Origin: Rhizomicrobium sp. | GTDB lineage: Bacteria > Pseudomonadota > Alphaproteobacteria > Micropepsales > Micropepsaceae | Reading direction: 5' to 3' | Assembly (NCBI GenBank): GCA_037200985.1 | Contig: JBBCGJ010000001.1 | Location: forward strand, 1,836,756 to 1,900,755 | DNA: 64,000 nt | Shown here: positions 7,193 through 16,205 of the stretch, piece by piece | Layout of the letters: each line of letters opens with the position of its first letter | How positions within the stretch are numbered: position 1 is the stretch's first letter | The notes under the pieces: generated by a model | What the model saw: only the letters and a program-made list of their open reading frames with translations | The model's database searches: none | What the model was told of the DNA's origin: nothing | Made by a program: the position numbers and the translations under genes

Positions 7193-8149
7193 ATGAACGT
7201 GCAGCGCTTCGATCCGACCACCGTGTTCACGCCCGCGGAAATGGAGAGCGTCCGCGCGCGCTCCGACCTCACCGGCATGCTGTGCGTGATCCATGCCTGG
7301 GCGGTGATCGGCGCGGCGATGGCGGTCTATGCCCTGTGGCCCAATCCGCTGACCTTCCTCGCCGCGGTGATCGTGATCGGCAGCCGCCAGCTCGGTCTCG
7401 CCATCCTGATGCACGACGCGGCGCATGGCGTGCTGATGAAGACGCGCCGGCTGAACGAATGGGCCGGGCAGTGGCTGTGCGCCTATCCGACCATGGCCGA
7501 CATGATCGGCTATCGGCACTATCACCTCGTGCACCACCGCCGCACGCAGCAGGCGGACGATCCCGATCTCGGCCTGTCGGCGAAATTCCCGATCACCCGC
7601 GACAGCTTTCGCCGCAAGATGATCCGCGACCTCACCGGGCAGACCGGCTACAAGCAGCGCAAGTCGCAGTTCCTGCGCTCGCTGGGCGCGCCGGGGCAGC
7701 CCTTCGCGGTGCGCGCGAAATTCTTCTGGGACCGGATCGGGCGGCAATATCTCGTGCAGCTCGTCCTCCTGGCGCTGATGACGGCGTTCGGCAAGCCGCA
7801 TTATTTCCTGATGTTCTGGGTGCTGCCCAATCTCACCTGGCAGATGGCGATCACCCGGGTGCGCAATATCGCCGAGCACGCGGTGGTGCCCGACAACAAC
7901 GACGCGTTCCGCAATGCGCGCACCACCTATGCCAACTGGTTCGTGCGGGCGCTGGTGGCACCCTATTGGGTGAACTACCACGTCGACCATCACCTCCTGT
8001 TCTACGTGCCCTGCTACAACCTGCCCAGGCTGCATGCGCTGCTGCTGGCCAAGGGCCTGGGGCCGAAGATGGAAATCCAGCCGGGTTATCTCGCGGTGCT
8101 GAAGATGGCGACCAGCAAGCCGGACGCGCCCGCCGTGCTGGCGGCCTGA
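7193..8149 (+). CDS. Membrane fatty-acid desaturase family protein
   Basis: A 318-residue membrane di-iron enzyme. The three histidine boxes are HDAAH (74-78), HYHLVHH (109-115) and HVDHH (263-267), with an extra conserved RNIAEHA near residue 225. These ligate the two irons used to introduce double bonds or hydroxyls into acyl chains. Hydrophobic segments lie around 30-80 and 185-215. It follows ubiA closely and precedes a broken oxygenase gene. The substrate is not deducible; a phospholipid or acyl-lipid desaturase is likely. Confidence 0.88.
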   Translation: MNVQRFDPTTVFTPAEMESVRARSDLTGMLCVIHAWAVIGAAMAVYALWPNPLTFLAAVIVIGSRQLGLAILMHDAAHGVLMKTRRLNEWAGQWLCAYPTMADMIGYRHYHLVHHRRTQQADDPDLGLSAKFPITRDSFRRKMIRDLTGQTGYKQRKSQFLRSLGAPGQPFAVRAKFFWDRIGRQYLVQLVLLALMTAFGKPHYFLMFWVLPNLTWQMAITRVRNIAEHAVVPDNNDAFRNARTTYANWFVRALVAPYWVNYHVDHHLLFYVPCYNLPRLHALLLAKGLGPKMEIQPGYLAVLKMATSKPDAPAVLAA

Positions 8150-8150
8150 C

Positions 8151-8769
8151 GTGCATCTTCCCATGACGGGACACGGGACCGGCGTCGGAGGCGACGCCGC
8201 GGCCGATGCGCGGACCGCCGCGCACTTCGCCGAGCATCGCGTGCTCGAACTGCCGGACCTGTTCGCGCCCGATGTCCGGGCGGTGCTCACGCAGGCATTG
8301 GCCGGCAGCGTTCGTGCCCGACGACATCCATGTTCCCGGAAACCGGCTGCGCGAAGACCCGCCGCGCACCGGCCCGCTGCTGTGCTGGCTGCTGGGACGG
8401 CCGGCGTTGCGGCGCTGGGTCGAGACCGTCACCGCGACGGCGCCGCTGGCCGCGGTGGGCGGCGCGACCGCGCGTTTCGAGGCCGGCGGCGGCCAGCATC
8501 TTGATTGGCACAACGACCTGGTGCCGGGACACGCGCGGATGCTGGCGGTGACGGTCAATCTCGGAACCGAGCCTTACGAAGGCGGGCGCTTCGAGATGAA
8601 GCGGCGCGGCGCCGAAGCCGCGTTCTTCGCGCACGCGCATGTGCAGCCCTTCGGCGCGCTCATCTTCGCCATCGACAAGACGCTGATGCATCGCGTCACG
8701 CCGGTGACGGCGGGCGGGCCGCGCACCGTGTTCGGCGGCTGGTTCCTGTCCGAACCGCCGGCGATTTGA
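8151..8769 (+). pseudogene. 2-oxoglutarate/Fe(II) oxygenase, frameshifted
   Basis: The N-terminal third (DARTAAHFAEHRVLELPDLFAPDVRAVLTQALAG) reads in one frame from 8151 (GTG) or 8163 (ATG); the remainder (AFVPDDIHVPGN onward) reads one frame later to the TGA at 8769. Removing a single base near 8307 would fuse them into about 205 residues. The C-terminal part has the double-stranded beta-helix iron ligands WHND and MHRV and the 2-oxoglutarate Arg in GGPRTVFGGWF, as in prolyl-4-hydroxylase-like enzymes. It is therefore either a recently broken gene or a sequencing error; codon use on both sides of the break looks intact, favouring a very recent event or error. Confidence 0.8.
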
Positions 8770-8798
8770 TCCTTGGCCCAAACGCGATAAGAACGGGC

Positions 8799-9443
8799 GT
8801 GACCGATCCCAAAGACTTCATCCGCGCCAACACCGCCTTGGCCGCGCCGCCGCTGGTGCCCGAGATCGTGCTGCACCTGGCGACCGAGGTCGTGCCGCTG
8901 TGGCGGCTGACCGAGGAGGAGCTTCAGGCGCAGGGCGTGCCGCCGCCCTATTGGGCGTTCGCCTGGGCGGGCGGCCAGGCGCTGGCGCGCTATGTGCTCG
9001 ATCATCCGGCCGAGGTGCGCGGCAAGGACATATTGGATTTCGGGTCGGGGTCGGGGCTCGTCGCCATCGCCGCGGCGATGGCGGGCGCGGAGCGCATCAT
9101 GGCCGCGGACGTCGATCCCTTCGCCTATGCCGCGATCAAGCTCAACGCCATCGCCAACAGCGCGATCCTGGGCGCGACGACCAGCGACCTGATCGGATCG
9201 GACGGCAATTGGCGCGTCATCCTGGTCGGCGACATGTGCTATGAGCGGCCGCTGGCGGAACAGCTGTTGGCGTGGCTGACCGACCGCGCGGTACATGGCG
9301 CCAGCGTGCTGCTGGGCGATCCGGGGCGCAGCTATTTCCCGAAGGGCGGCGTCGAGAAGCTCGCGACCTATCGCGTGCAGACGACGCGCGACCTGGAAGA
9401 CCGCGAGATCCGCGAGACCGGCGTCTACCGGCTGATCGCCTGA
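8799..9443 (+). CDS. Class I SAM-dependent methyltransferase (ETFB-lysine/Nnt1-like)
   Basis: A 214-residue protein starting at GTG 8799. It carries the SAM-binding loop ILDFGSGSGLVAIAAAMAGA and, after it, an acidic AADVDPFA at the end of the second strand, then VILVGDMCYERPLAEQLLAWL. The PPPYWAFAWAGGQALARYV segment upstream is typical of the COG3897 group, related to ribosomal L11 and ETF-beta lysine methyltransferases. A protein-lysine substrate is likely but not provable here. It sits 29 nt after the frameshifted oxygenase gene. Confidence 0.82.
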   Translation: MTDPKDFIRANTALAAPPLVPEIVLHLATEVVPLWRLTEEELQAQGVPPPYWAFAWAGGQALARYVLDHPAEVRGKDILDFGSGSGLVAIAAAMAGAERIMAADVDPFAYAAIKLNAIANSAILGATTSDLIGSDGNWRVILVGDMCYERPLAEQLLAWLTDRAVHGASVLLGDPGRSYFPKGGVEKLATYRVQTTRDLEDREIRETGVYRLIA

Positions 9444-9589
9444 GCGTCACGACTTCGTAGCAAGTTCGTCACGCCAATTTCGCAAGAGCGCCTCGGAACG
9501 ATATTGCGGCGCAGCAATTATTCCAATGCGTGTCGAAGCGGCTTTCGCGCACCCTGTGCGGCACGCCCACCAAGCGAAGGAGATCCGCA

Positions 9590-10066
9590 ATGGACGCCAG
9601 AAACACCGTTCGTGACATGGAACGCAACACGATGGCCATGTTCGCGCCCTGGAACGAAGCCATGAACCAGTCCCGCGTGTATTTCGAGAAGAGCATGAGC
9701 GCGATGCGCGGCGAGACCATGGACATGCTCAACCGCCTGCACAGCCTCAACGGCGAAGTGCTGGCGCATTGCGCCAACCGCACCGATCTCGCCAGCCTGG
9801 CGGCGGCGCAGGAGAAGTGGTTCACCGAAGTCAGCCGCGACATGTACAGCCGGTCGCTGCGCCTGCACGAGACGGCGCGGCACTTCCTTGCCGACGGCAT
9901 CGAGAGCGTCGGCCAGAGCATGCGCAACGGCGCCCAGGCCGCGACAGAAGCGGGCGAACACGCCGCCGACACGGCGCAGGCCGCCGCCAAGGACGCGCAA
10001 GACGAGGCCGAGCACGCCTGGCACGGCAACGGCTCCGAGCCGGCGCATCCCGAGCACAACGCTTAA
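9590..10066 (+). CDS. Phasin-family protein
   Basis: A 158-residue, mostly helical, amphipathic protein beginning at ATG 9590 behind a good ribosome site (AAGGAG). It has the phasin core (MFAPWNEAMNQSRVYFEKS, then LAAAQEKWFTEVSRDMYSRSLRLHETA) and an Ala-rich acidic tail (AATEAGEHAADTAQAAAKDAQDEAE). Phasins coat polyhydroxyalkanoate granules and regulate their size. No PHA synthase lies in the window. It converges on the citrate-synthase-like gene with one base between stops. Confidence 0.85.
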   Translation: MDARNTVRDMERNTMAMFAPWNEAMNQSRVYFEKSMSAMRGETMDMLNRLHSLNGEVLAHCANRTDLASLAAAQEKWFTEVSRDMYSRSLRLHETARHFLADGIESVGQSMRNGAQAATEAGEHAADTAQAAAKDAQDEAEHAWHGNGSEPAHPEHNA

Positions 10067-10067
10067 G

Positions 10068-11288
10068 TCAGCGCTTGCGCAACGGCGTCGGCGCGGGACC
10101 GGTGTAGCGGGCGCGCGGGCGGATGAGCTTGCGGGTTTCGAGCTGTTCGCTCGCATGCGCGACCCAGCCGGCGAGGCGGGCCATCGCGAACAGCGTGGTC
10201 TCGCTGCCGGCGGGCATGTCGAGGGCGCGGCGCATCACGGCGAGGGCGTAGTCGCAATTGGCGAAGGCGCCGGTCGCTTCCTTGATGCGCTCGGGGATCT
10301 CGACCGCGAGGCGCTTGTCGATGCCGGTCTTAATCAGCGCGCCGAGCAGCGACACGGCGCGCGGATCGCCGCCCTGATAGACCATGTGGCCGAACCCGGG
10401 GAAGCGCTCGCCCAGCGCGACGCGCTCGCGCACGACGGCGGCGATGTCGCCCTCCAGGAGTGTATCGAGCAGCTTGGCCGCGAGCGGCCCGACGCCGCCA
10501 TGGCGCGGACCCTTCAGCGCGACGAGGCCGGCGATGATCGCATCGTAAAGGCTGACGCCGGTCGAGGCGGCGCAGCGCACGGTGAAGGTCGAGGCGTTGA
10601 GCTCGTGGTCGGCCAGCAGGACCAGAGCGCGGCGGATCAAATCCTCCGCATGTTTGTGCTTGGGCGCCCAGGCGCGGGCGATCTGCTTGTGCAGCGGCTC
10701 GGCGGAGGGCTCGGCCTCGATCATCGCGGCGACGGCGAGGCGCAGGATACGGGCGCCGGTGGCGGCGCGGCCCTCGGCGACCGAATTGTAGGCGCGCGGA
10801 TCGGCTTCGGCGGCCTGGGACAGCACCGCGACGGCGCGGTCGATCGGCGGCGCGCCGCGCGTCGCCGCCAGGATGGCGCGCATCGCGGGCGAGACCACCG
10901 GCAGGTTCGCTTTCGCGAAGGGGTCGGCGGATTTGGAATCCCACAGCAGCGTGGCGCATTGCTCGAAGGTCGCGCTCTCCGCCAGCGCGGTGGCGCGCAC
11001 GCCGCGATAGATCGGGCCCTCCGCCGTGATGGTCGAGACGGCGCTGTCCATCACCGGCAGGTCGGCGGATTTGAGGCCCTGGGTCTCGACCAGGGGCGCA
11101 CGGCGGTTCTTGAGGCCGCGGACGTCCTCGGCCCGGTAGCGGCGGCTGCGCGGGGTCTCGCCGGGCTCGGAGCGGATCAGGCCGCGGGAGACATAGGCGT
11201 AGAGCGTGGCCGGCGAGACGGCGAGCTCGGTGGCGGCGTCGCGGGCAGAGAGGTAGAGGGCGTCCTCGGAATTATTCATGTTGATCAT
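10068..11288 (-). CDS. Citrate synthase family protein with N-terminal HTH domain
   Basis: About 406 residues from ATG 11288 (11279 and TTG 11297 are also possible). Residues 13-60 form a MerR-like helix-turn-helix (ARDAATELAVSPATLYAYVSRGLIRSE, then SRRYRAEDVRGLK). The rest is a citrate synthase fold with catalytic-site segments DHELNASTF, GPRHGG, GFGHMVY and NCDYALAVMRRAL, so His, His and Asp of the triad are all present. It condenses acetyl-CoA with oxaloacetate or a related 2-oxoacid. HTH-fused citrate synthases form a distinct family; the HTH suggests DNA-binding autoregulation. It is divergent from a second paralogue at 11363. Confidence 0.88.
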   Translation of the reverse strand: MINMNNSEDALYLSARDAATELAVSPATLYAYVSRGLIRSEPGETPRSRRYRAEDVRGLKNRRAPLVETQGLKSADLPVMDSAVSTITAEGPIYRGVRATALAESATFEQCATLLWDSKSADPFAKANLPVVSPAMRAILAATRGAPPIDRAVAVLSQAAEADPRAYNSVAEGRAATGARILRLAVAAMIEAEPSAEPLHKQIARAWAPKHKHAEDLIRRALVLLADHELNASTFTVRCAASTGVSLYDAIIAGLVALKGPRHGGVGPLAAKLLDTLLEGDIAAVVRERVALGERFPGFGHMVYQGGDPRAVSLLGALIKTGIDKRLAVEIPERIKEATGAFANCDYALAVMRRALDMPAGSETTLFAMARLAGWVAHASEQLETRKLIRPRARYTGPAPTPLRKR

Positions 11289-11308
11289 GCTAATCAAGAT
11301 TGATCAAT
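11281..11308. promoter_or_regulatory. Repeated TTGATCA motifs between divergent citrate synthase genes
   Basis: Three copies of TTGAT(C/T)A occur within 28 bp: 11281-11287, an inverted TAATCAA at 11291-11297, and the perfect palindrome ATTGATCAAT at 11299-11308. The cluster overlaps the possible starts of the HTH-containing gene and lies about 55 nt before the second gene. It is a good candidate for the binding site of the fused HTH domain (inference). Confidence 0.5.
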
Positions 11309-11362
11309 ACGTCCAGGCGGCCGATCTTTTGTGCAACGCAACAGAACACGGGACCGACGGCC

Positions 11363-12454
11363 ATGACCCTGCAAAGCAGCAAATCTCCCATCGGGCTGGA
11401 CGGCGTGGCGGCGGCGGAGACCGCGCTCAGCCATGTCGACGGACAGAAGGGCGAGCTGATCATCGCCGGCGAGCGGGTCGCGGACCTCGCGGCCAAATCG
11501 AGCTTCGAGGGCGTCACGGCGCGGCTGTGGACCGCGGCGACGGCCACGCCGATCAGCGAGGCGGAGGTCCGCGCGGCCCTGGGCGAGGCGCGGGTGCGGG
11601 CGTTCGGCCATGTCGGGCAGTTTCTCGCCGCGAGCGAAGGGCTTTCCATCGTCGACGGCATGCGGGCCGCGATCGCGACGCTGCGGGCCGAGCACGGGCT
11701 GACGCCGGACGCGACCATCGTCGGCGCCCTGCCCGTCATCATCGGCGCGCTGGTGCAGCGAAGCAAAGGCAAGCAGCCTTTCATCCCCAACGCCACGCTG
11801 AGCCATGCGGCGGACACGCTGTCGATGCTGCACGGCCGCGCGCCCAGCGCGGCGGAGGCGGCGGCGCTCGACGCCTATTTCGTCACCGTCAGCGATCACG
11901 GCATGAACGCCTCGACCTTCACCGCGCGGGTGATCGCCTCGACGCGGGCCGATCTCTTCTGCGCGGTCACCGGCGGCTATTGCGCGCTGACCGGCCCGTT
12001 GCACGGCGGCGCGCCGGAGCCGGTGCTGGAGATGCTCGATGCCATCGGCACGCGCGAGCGGATCAAGCCGTGGATCGACGGCGCGCTGGCGCATGGCGAG
12101 CGGCTGATGGGTTTCGGCCATCGCGTCTACAAGGTGCGCGACCCGCGCGCCGATGTGCTGAAGACGGCGATGGCGAAGCTGGCGAACAATGCCGTCGACC
12201 TGCCCTTCGCGGCCGAAGTGGAGGCCTATGCGCGCGAGGCGCTCCGGCGGAAGAAGCCGGATCATCCGCTCGACACCAATGTCGAGTTCTTCACCGCGAT
12301 CCTGCTCGATGCCTTGCAGATTCCGCGGCAGGCGTTCACGCCGATCTTCGCGGCGGCGCGGGCGGCCGGCTGGACGGCGCATGCCCGCGAGCAGCAGCGG
12401 CGCGGGCGGCTGCTCCGGCCGAGCTCGGCCTATATCGGAGAGATGCCGGCGTAG
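11363..12454 (+). CDS. Citrate/2-methylcitrate synthase family protein
   Basis: A 363-residue citrate synthase-fold protein from ATG 11363. Active-site histidines are in VSDHGMNASTF (H179), GPLHGG (H214) and GFGHRVY (H253). The position of the catalytic Asp is Glu in NVEFFTAIL (E308), a conservative change seen in some citrate-synthase-like subfamilies. It is divergent from the HTH-fused paralogue across about 75 nt. The two may form a heteromer or act on different acyl-CoA substrates; neither can be decided from sequence. Confidence 0.87.
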   Translation: MTLQSSKSPIGLDGVAAAETALSHVDGQKGELIIAGERVADLAAKSSFEGVTARLWTAATATPISEAEVRAALGEARVRAFGHVGQFLAASEGLSIVDGMRAAIATLRAEHGLTPDATIVGALPVIIGALVQRSKGKQPFIPNATLSHAADTLSMLHGRAPSAAEAAALDAYFVTVSDHGMNASTFTARVIASTRADLFCAVTGGYCALTGPLHGGAPEPVLEMLDAIGTRERIKPWIDGALAHGERLMGFGHRVYKVRDPRADVLKTAMAKLANNAVDLPFAAEVEAYAREALRRKKPDHPLDTNVEFFTAILLDALQIPRQAFTPIFAAARAAGWTAHAREQQRRGRLLRPSSAYIGEMPA

Positions 12455-12728
12455 CGCGATTGTCGCTGGCGCTCCAAAGGGTTGGCGCACTTTCGGCAAT
12501 ATAATTGTTTTCGAGGTTTTGCGCAGCTCACCCGCCGCCAACCTTTCCAAATCATGGCGGCGGGAGGGACTTATCCACGCAGCGGGGCGTGCGGATGCGC
12601 GAGCACGGCCGCTTGCGCTCGCACACGCGACCAAGCTTCGTGCCCGGATTTGCGGGCATTGATGAGTACGGCTCGATTTCATGCGACCATCCTACGGCCG
12701 GTGCGCGGGGTGTTGGATAAGCTGTTTT

Positions 12729-12840
12729 CCTCCCCCGCTGTTGCGGGGGAGGTGCCGAGCGAAGCGAGGCGGAGGGGGCCGCCCCGTCGTGCCCCCTCCA
12801 CCGCTTCGCGGTCCCCCTCCCCCGCAACAGCGGGGGAGGA
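12729..12840. repeat. Large palindromic repeat, family B
   Basis: An approximately 112-bp inverted structure with ends CTCCCCCGCTGTTGCGGGGGAGG and CCCTCCCCCGCAACAGCGGGGGAGG, centred on a GAGCGAAGCGAGG / CACCGCTTCGCGG arm pair. It fills much of the otherwise gene-free 12455-12851 interval, in which I see no other supported feature. Truncated ends of the same unit occur at 58129-58150 and 59030-59053. Confidence 0.8.
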
Positions 12841-12851
12841 GAGGAGAGGCA

Positions 12852-13085
12852 CCGATGTTCGTCGTCTCGCTTTGCAGCGCCTTCACTTTGGCCGCGCTGG
12901 TCATCGTATTGGCCCGCCATCGCGTCAGCCCGCGCGGTCGCATCGCCGCCGGAATATTTCTCTTGTTCATGATCGGCGTCGACGCCTGGGTCGTGCACGT
13001 CCTGCGGACGGATCCCGACGCCTGGATCCGCGAGACCTGCGGCTGGGTGGAAGGCAAGCGCGGCTGGCGCCAGGTTTGTCTCTGA
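12852..13085 (+). CDS. Small hypothetical membrane protein
   Basis: A 77-residue product from ATG 12852, preceded by a purine-rich ribosome site (GGAGGAGAGGAGAGG) that is itself the edge of the repeat. Two hydrophobic helices are visible (about residues 2-19 and 28-48), separated by a basic loop RHRVSPRGR; the C-terminal part has two Cys (ETCGW, RQVCL). I recognise no family. Codon use and a plausible start support it, but it could be non-coding. Confidence 0.5.
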   Translation, partial: PMFVVSLCSAFTLAALVIVLARHRVSPRGRIAAGIFLLFMIGVDAWVVHVLRTDPDAWIRETCGWVEGKRGWRQVCL

Positions 13086-13148
13086 CGTCGAACGAAATGC
13101 CTTGCCATCGCGTATGGACGAAACGGGAACGGCGCGCGATACTGCGGC

Positions 13149-14270
13149 ATGAAAACCCGCTTCCTCGCCGTCGCCCATTGGGCGCGCGCGCTGTTCCAGC
13201 AGCACCAGGACGGCCTGCTCATCGGAGGTCGGGTCGGGATATCGGCGGTGCTCGCCTATCTCATCGCCACGCTGCAGCACGTGCCGGAGACCTATTGGCC
13301 AGTGATGTCCGCCGTCATCGTCGCGCGCGGCGGCGCCCGGGGCGCGGGCGGGTCGGCGACGGATCGGCTGATCGGCACCCTGGCCGGCGCCGCCGTCGGG
13401 CTTGGCGCGTCGTTCCTGCACGGCTTCGGCTTGCCGCAATGGGCGCTGCTGTTCATCGCCATGGCGCCGATGGCGTTCCTGTCGGCGGACAATCCGGCGT
13501 TCCGCGCCGCGCCGATGGCGGCGATGATCGTGCTGTCGGCGACCGCAAGCGGCAAGACGGGCGTCTTCGGGCTCGGTGTCGCGGGCTTGCGCGTGCTGGA
13601 TGTCGGCATGGGGACGCTGGTGGCGCTGTTCGTATCCTATGTCGTGCTGCCGTCGAACGCGATGAAGAACCTGCGCCGGAATGCGGCGGCGCTGATGATG
13701 CCGCTGGCCAATCTGCTGGCGCTCGGCATGCGGCCGGAGGATGCGGAGGCTTTGGACAAGTTCAAGCGGCTGAACGCCCGGACGCGGCGCGACATGCGCG
13801 AGCTGGTCATCGCGGCGCGGCAGATCAAGGCGAAGCGCGGTGGTCAAGATTCTGGGCGCGACCTGGCCGAGACGCAGCCCAACCAGTTCACCGGGGCGCT
13901 GTCACGCACCCATGGGACCATCGTATTCATCGCCCGCGCGCTCAGCGGCGCGCCCTTGCCGGATGGCGTTATGGACGCGCTCAGGCCGTTCCTGCGCGAT
14001 GCGCGGGCGCGGCTGGGGGCGATTCATCATCTGCTGGCCGAGGGCACGCCGGCGGGTTCGGGCGCCGAACTGGCGGCCAGCGTCGATGCGGCGGCGGCGC
14101 GGATCGAGCGCGCGGCGATCGATCCGGCGGCGCATCTGGAGGCGTTGCCCTTCCTGATGCAGACGCTGCGGGACGATCTGAACGACCTGGCGGCGACGGC
14201 GGGCGCGATCGGCGGGCCGCCGAAAGCACGCGGCGCGGAAGCGGCGGCGGCGGTCGTCGCGGAAGGATAG
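13149..14270 (+). CDS. FUSC-family inner-membrane protein
   Basis: A 373-residue protein with about six hydrophobic helices in residues 25-165 (for example YWPVMSAVIVARGG, LIGTLAGAAVGLGASF, MAAMIVLSATASG), followed by a long helical cytoplasmic domain. The N-terminal layout and the motif of a positively charged loop after the second helix match the fusaric acid resistance/aromatic acid exporter (FUSC) superfamily, here a half-length form. The transported compound is unknown. It stands alone between repeats. Confidence 0.75.
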   Translation: MKTRFLAVAHWARALFQQHQDGLLIGGRVGISAVLAYLIATLQHVPETYWPVMSAVIVARGGARGAGGSATDRLIGTLAGAAVGLGASFLHGFGLPQWALLFIAMAPMAFLSADNPAFRAAPMAAMIVLSATASGKTGVFGLGVAGLRVLDVGMGTLVALFVSYVVLPSNAMKNLRRNAAALMMPLANLLALGMRPEDAEALDKFKRLNARTRRDMRELVIAARQIKAKRGGQDSGRDLAETQPNQFTGALSRTHGTIVFIARALSGAPLPDGVMDALRPFLRDARARLGAIHHLLAEGTPAGSGAELAASVDAAAARIERAAIDPAAHLEALPFLMQTLRDDLNDLAATAGAIGGPPKARGAEAAAAVVAEG

Positions 14271-14281
14271 AGAGATTTCGT

Positions 14282-14484
14282 GCACGCGGAGCCGCGGAGG
14301 CGTATCGCTTCTCCGCGTGAATTTCACCACGCTTCGCGCGAAATCAAAAAAATGTCATCCGCCGCGAATGCGGCGGACCCAGGTGATCCCGGATCAAGTC
14401 GCACAAATCGTGCGAGGCAACCGCCCGACACTCGCAACACCGCACAGAACCCAACTGGGTGGCCCGCATTCGCGGGCCATGACA
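14282..14484. repeat. Intergenic repeats: GC hairpin (family E) and family A' element
   Basis: 14282-14317 holds ACGCGGAGCCGCGGAGG paired with CTTCTCCGCGT; a near copy lies at 35610-35667. 14353-14484 begins TGTCATCCGCCGCGAATGCGG and ends GGTGGCCCGCATTCGCGGGCCATGACA, the A' form also found at 26888-26973, 28110-28235, 35712-35745 and 52181-52215. No gene is supported between 14271 and 14528. Confidence 0.75.
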
Positions 14485-14528
14485 ACGTTTTGTTGCTGCG
14501 CGCGGCTCGCCGGGGATGACAGGGGTTG

Positions 14529-16205
14529 CTACTTCACCACCCGCGAATCCAGCGGGGGTTCGAGGGGCGGCGGCTCATGGCCGGTGGCGCCGCCGCCGTG
14601 GCGCAACAAGGAATGCCGATAGCCGTAGAAAATGTAGAGCAGCGCCCCGATGACGGCGTAGCCGACCAGGATATAGAGCGCGATCGGATCGTGCGGCGCA
14701 TCGTAGCTCGGCTGCGGCGCTCCCGGCGGCAAGGGGCTCAGCAGGCCGAACAACCCGCCGATCAGGTCCTTGCCCATCGCCGCGCCGGTGATGTCGAGCA
14801 GGATCGGGCCCATCATGAACACGATGCAGAAGAAAACGCCCAGGATCGGCGTCCAGGGATAGAACGGCACCTTGAAGGGGCGCGGGATGTCGGGCTCGGC
14901 CCGGCGCAGATAGATCACCGTGGCGCAGACGATGGCGAAGGCGAGCGCGGTGCCGAGGCTGACCAGATTGCCCATCACGTCCAGCGGCAGCACGGCGGCC
15001 GCCACCGCGATCACGCCGCCGAGCAGGACGGTGCCGGCCGCCGGCGTCTTGAAGCGGGGATTGACGTGGCCGAACAGCCGCATCAGGAGGCCGTCCTTCG
15101 CCATCTGGTAGAAGACGCGGGTCTGCGCGTAGCACAGCACCAGCATCACCGAGCTGAGGCCGGTGAAGGCGCCGACCTTGATGATGAAGGAGAAGAGGTT
15201 GAGCTGGTGGTTCTCCGTCAGCGGCCAGGAAACGATCGCCCAGGACGGGTTCATCTTGTCCACCGCCACCGCGATGGGATCGGGGACATTGAGGGTGCGA
15301 AACGGCACCACGCCGGTCAGCACGGCGGCGACCGCCATGTAGATGATGGTGCAGATCACCAGCGAGCCCAGGATGCCCACGGGCAGGTCGCGCTGCGGGT
15401 TCTTCGCCTCGCCGGCCGCGGTCGAGACCGCCTCGAAGCCGACATAGGCGAAGAAGACATAGGACGCGGCGCGCAGGATGCCGGCCCAGCCGTAGTGGAA
15501 GCTGCCCTCGTTCTTCGGGATGAAGGGATGCCAGTTGGCGGGATCGAAATACTGGATGCCGATCAGGATGAAGGCGAGCAGCACCGTCACCTTGATCACC
15601 ACGATGACATTGTTGATGCGCGCGGATTCGCGGATGCCGATGACGAGCAGCGCGGTCACGGCCAGGATGCCGATGGCGCCGACGATGTTGACCGCGCCGG
15701 TGACCTGCAGCGCGCCATGCGCCGCCGGGTTGTTCGCGTTGGGCACGATGTACTGCATGGTCGAATGCGAGACGGCATCGCCGATATGGATGCCGAAATC
15801 CTTGGCCAGGCTTACGACGTATCCCGTCCAGCCGGCGGCGACGGTCGAGGCCGAGATGCCGTATTCCAGCAGCAGGAGCCAGCCCATGGTCCAGGCGAAA
15901 ACCTCGCCCAGCGTGACGTAGGAATAGGTGTAGGCGGAGCCGGAGACCGGCATGGTCGAGGCCAGCTCGGCATAGCAGAGGCCGGCGAAGGCGCAGGCGA
16001 GGCCGGAGATCACGAAGGCGTAGATGACGCTCGGGCCCGCCATGGTGGCCGCGGCGTGGCCGGTGAGCACGAAGATGCCGGCGCCGATGATGCAGCCGAT
16101 GCCGAGGGTGACGAGGTTGAAGGGGCCGAGGGTGCGGCGGAGCTCGCCGGAGGAAAACTCGCTCACGACATGCGAAACAGGCTTTCGCATGAAAATGCCC
16201 GCCAT
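14529..16205 (-). CDS. APC-superfamily amino-acid permease (cationic amino-acid transporter type)
   Basis: About 558 residues from ATG 16205, which has a GGGGA ribosome site; an upstream in-frame start would add an unlikely extension. Some 13-14 hydrophobic helices are visible. The first contains LVTLGIGCIIGAGIFVLTG, the unwound substrate-binding GAGIF motif of APC transporters; FFAYVGFEAVSTAAGEAKNPQRDLP is the conserved loop after helix 6. Overall length and C-terminal extension resemble the bacterial YfnA/CAT branch, which imports cationic or neutral amino acids by proton coupling. The substrate is not assignable. Confidence 0.88.
   Translation of the reverse strand: MAGIFMRKPVSHVVSEFSSGELRRTLGPFNLVTLGIGCIIGAGIFVLTGHAAATMAGPSVIYAFVISGLACAFAGLCYAELASTMPVSGSAYTYSYVTLGEVFAWTMGWLLLLEYGISASTVAAGWTGYVVSLAKDFGIHIGDAVSHSTMQYIVPNANNPAAHGALQVTGAVNIVGAIGILAVTALLVIGIRESARINNVIVVIKVTVLLAFILIGIQYFDPANWHPFIPKNEGSFHYGWAGILRAASYVFFAYVGFEAVSTAAGEAKNPQRDLPVGILGSLVICTIIYMAVAAVLTGVVPFRTLNVPDPIAVAVDKMNPSWAIVSWPLTENHQLNLFSFIIKVGAFTGLSSVMLVLCYAQTRVFYQMAKDGLLMRLFGHVNPRFKTPAAGTVLLGGVIAVAAAVLPLDVMGNLVSLGTALAFAIVCATVIYLRRAEPDIPRPFKVPFYPWTPILGVFFCIVFMMGPILLDITGAAMGKDLIGGLFGLLSPLPPGAPQPSYDAPHDPIALYILVGYAVIGALLYIFYGYRHSLLRHGGGATGHEPPPLEPPLDSRVVK

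Noticed and set aside
8505..8798. N-terminal extension of the 8799 methyltransferase
   Set aside because: It overlaps the oxygenase gene in another frame and has no protein character; GTG 8799 begins at the conserved part.
12455..12720. Small open frames between the citrate synthase and repeat B
   Set aside because: No ribosome site, Arg/Ser/Pro-rich composition, no recognisable domain.
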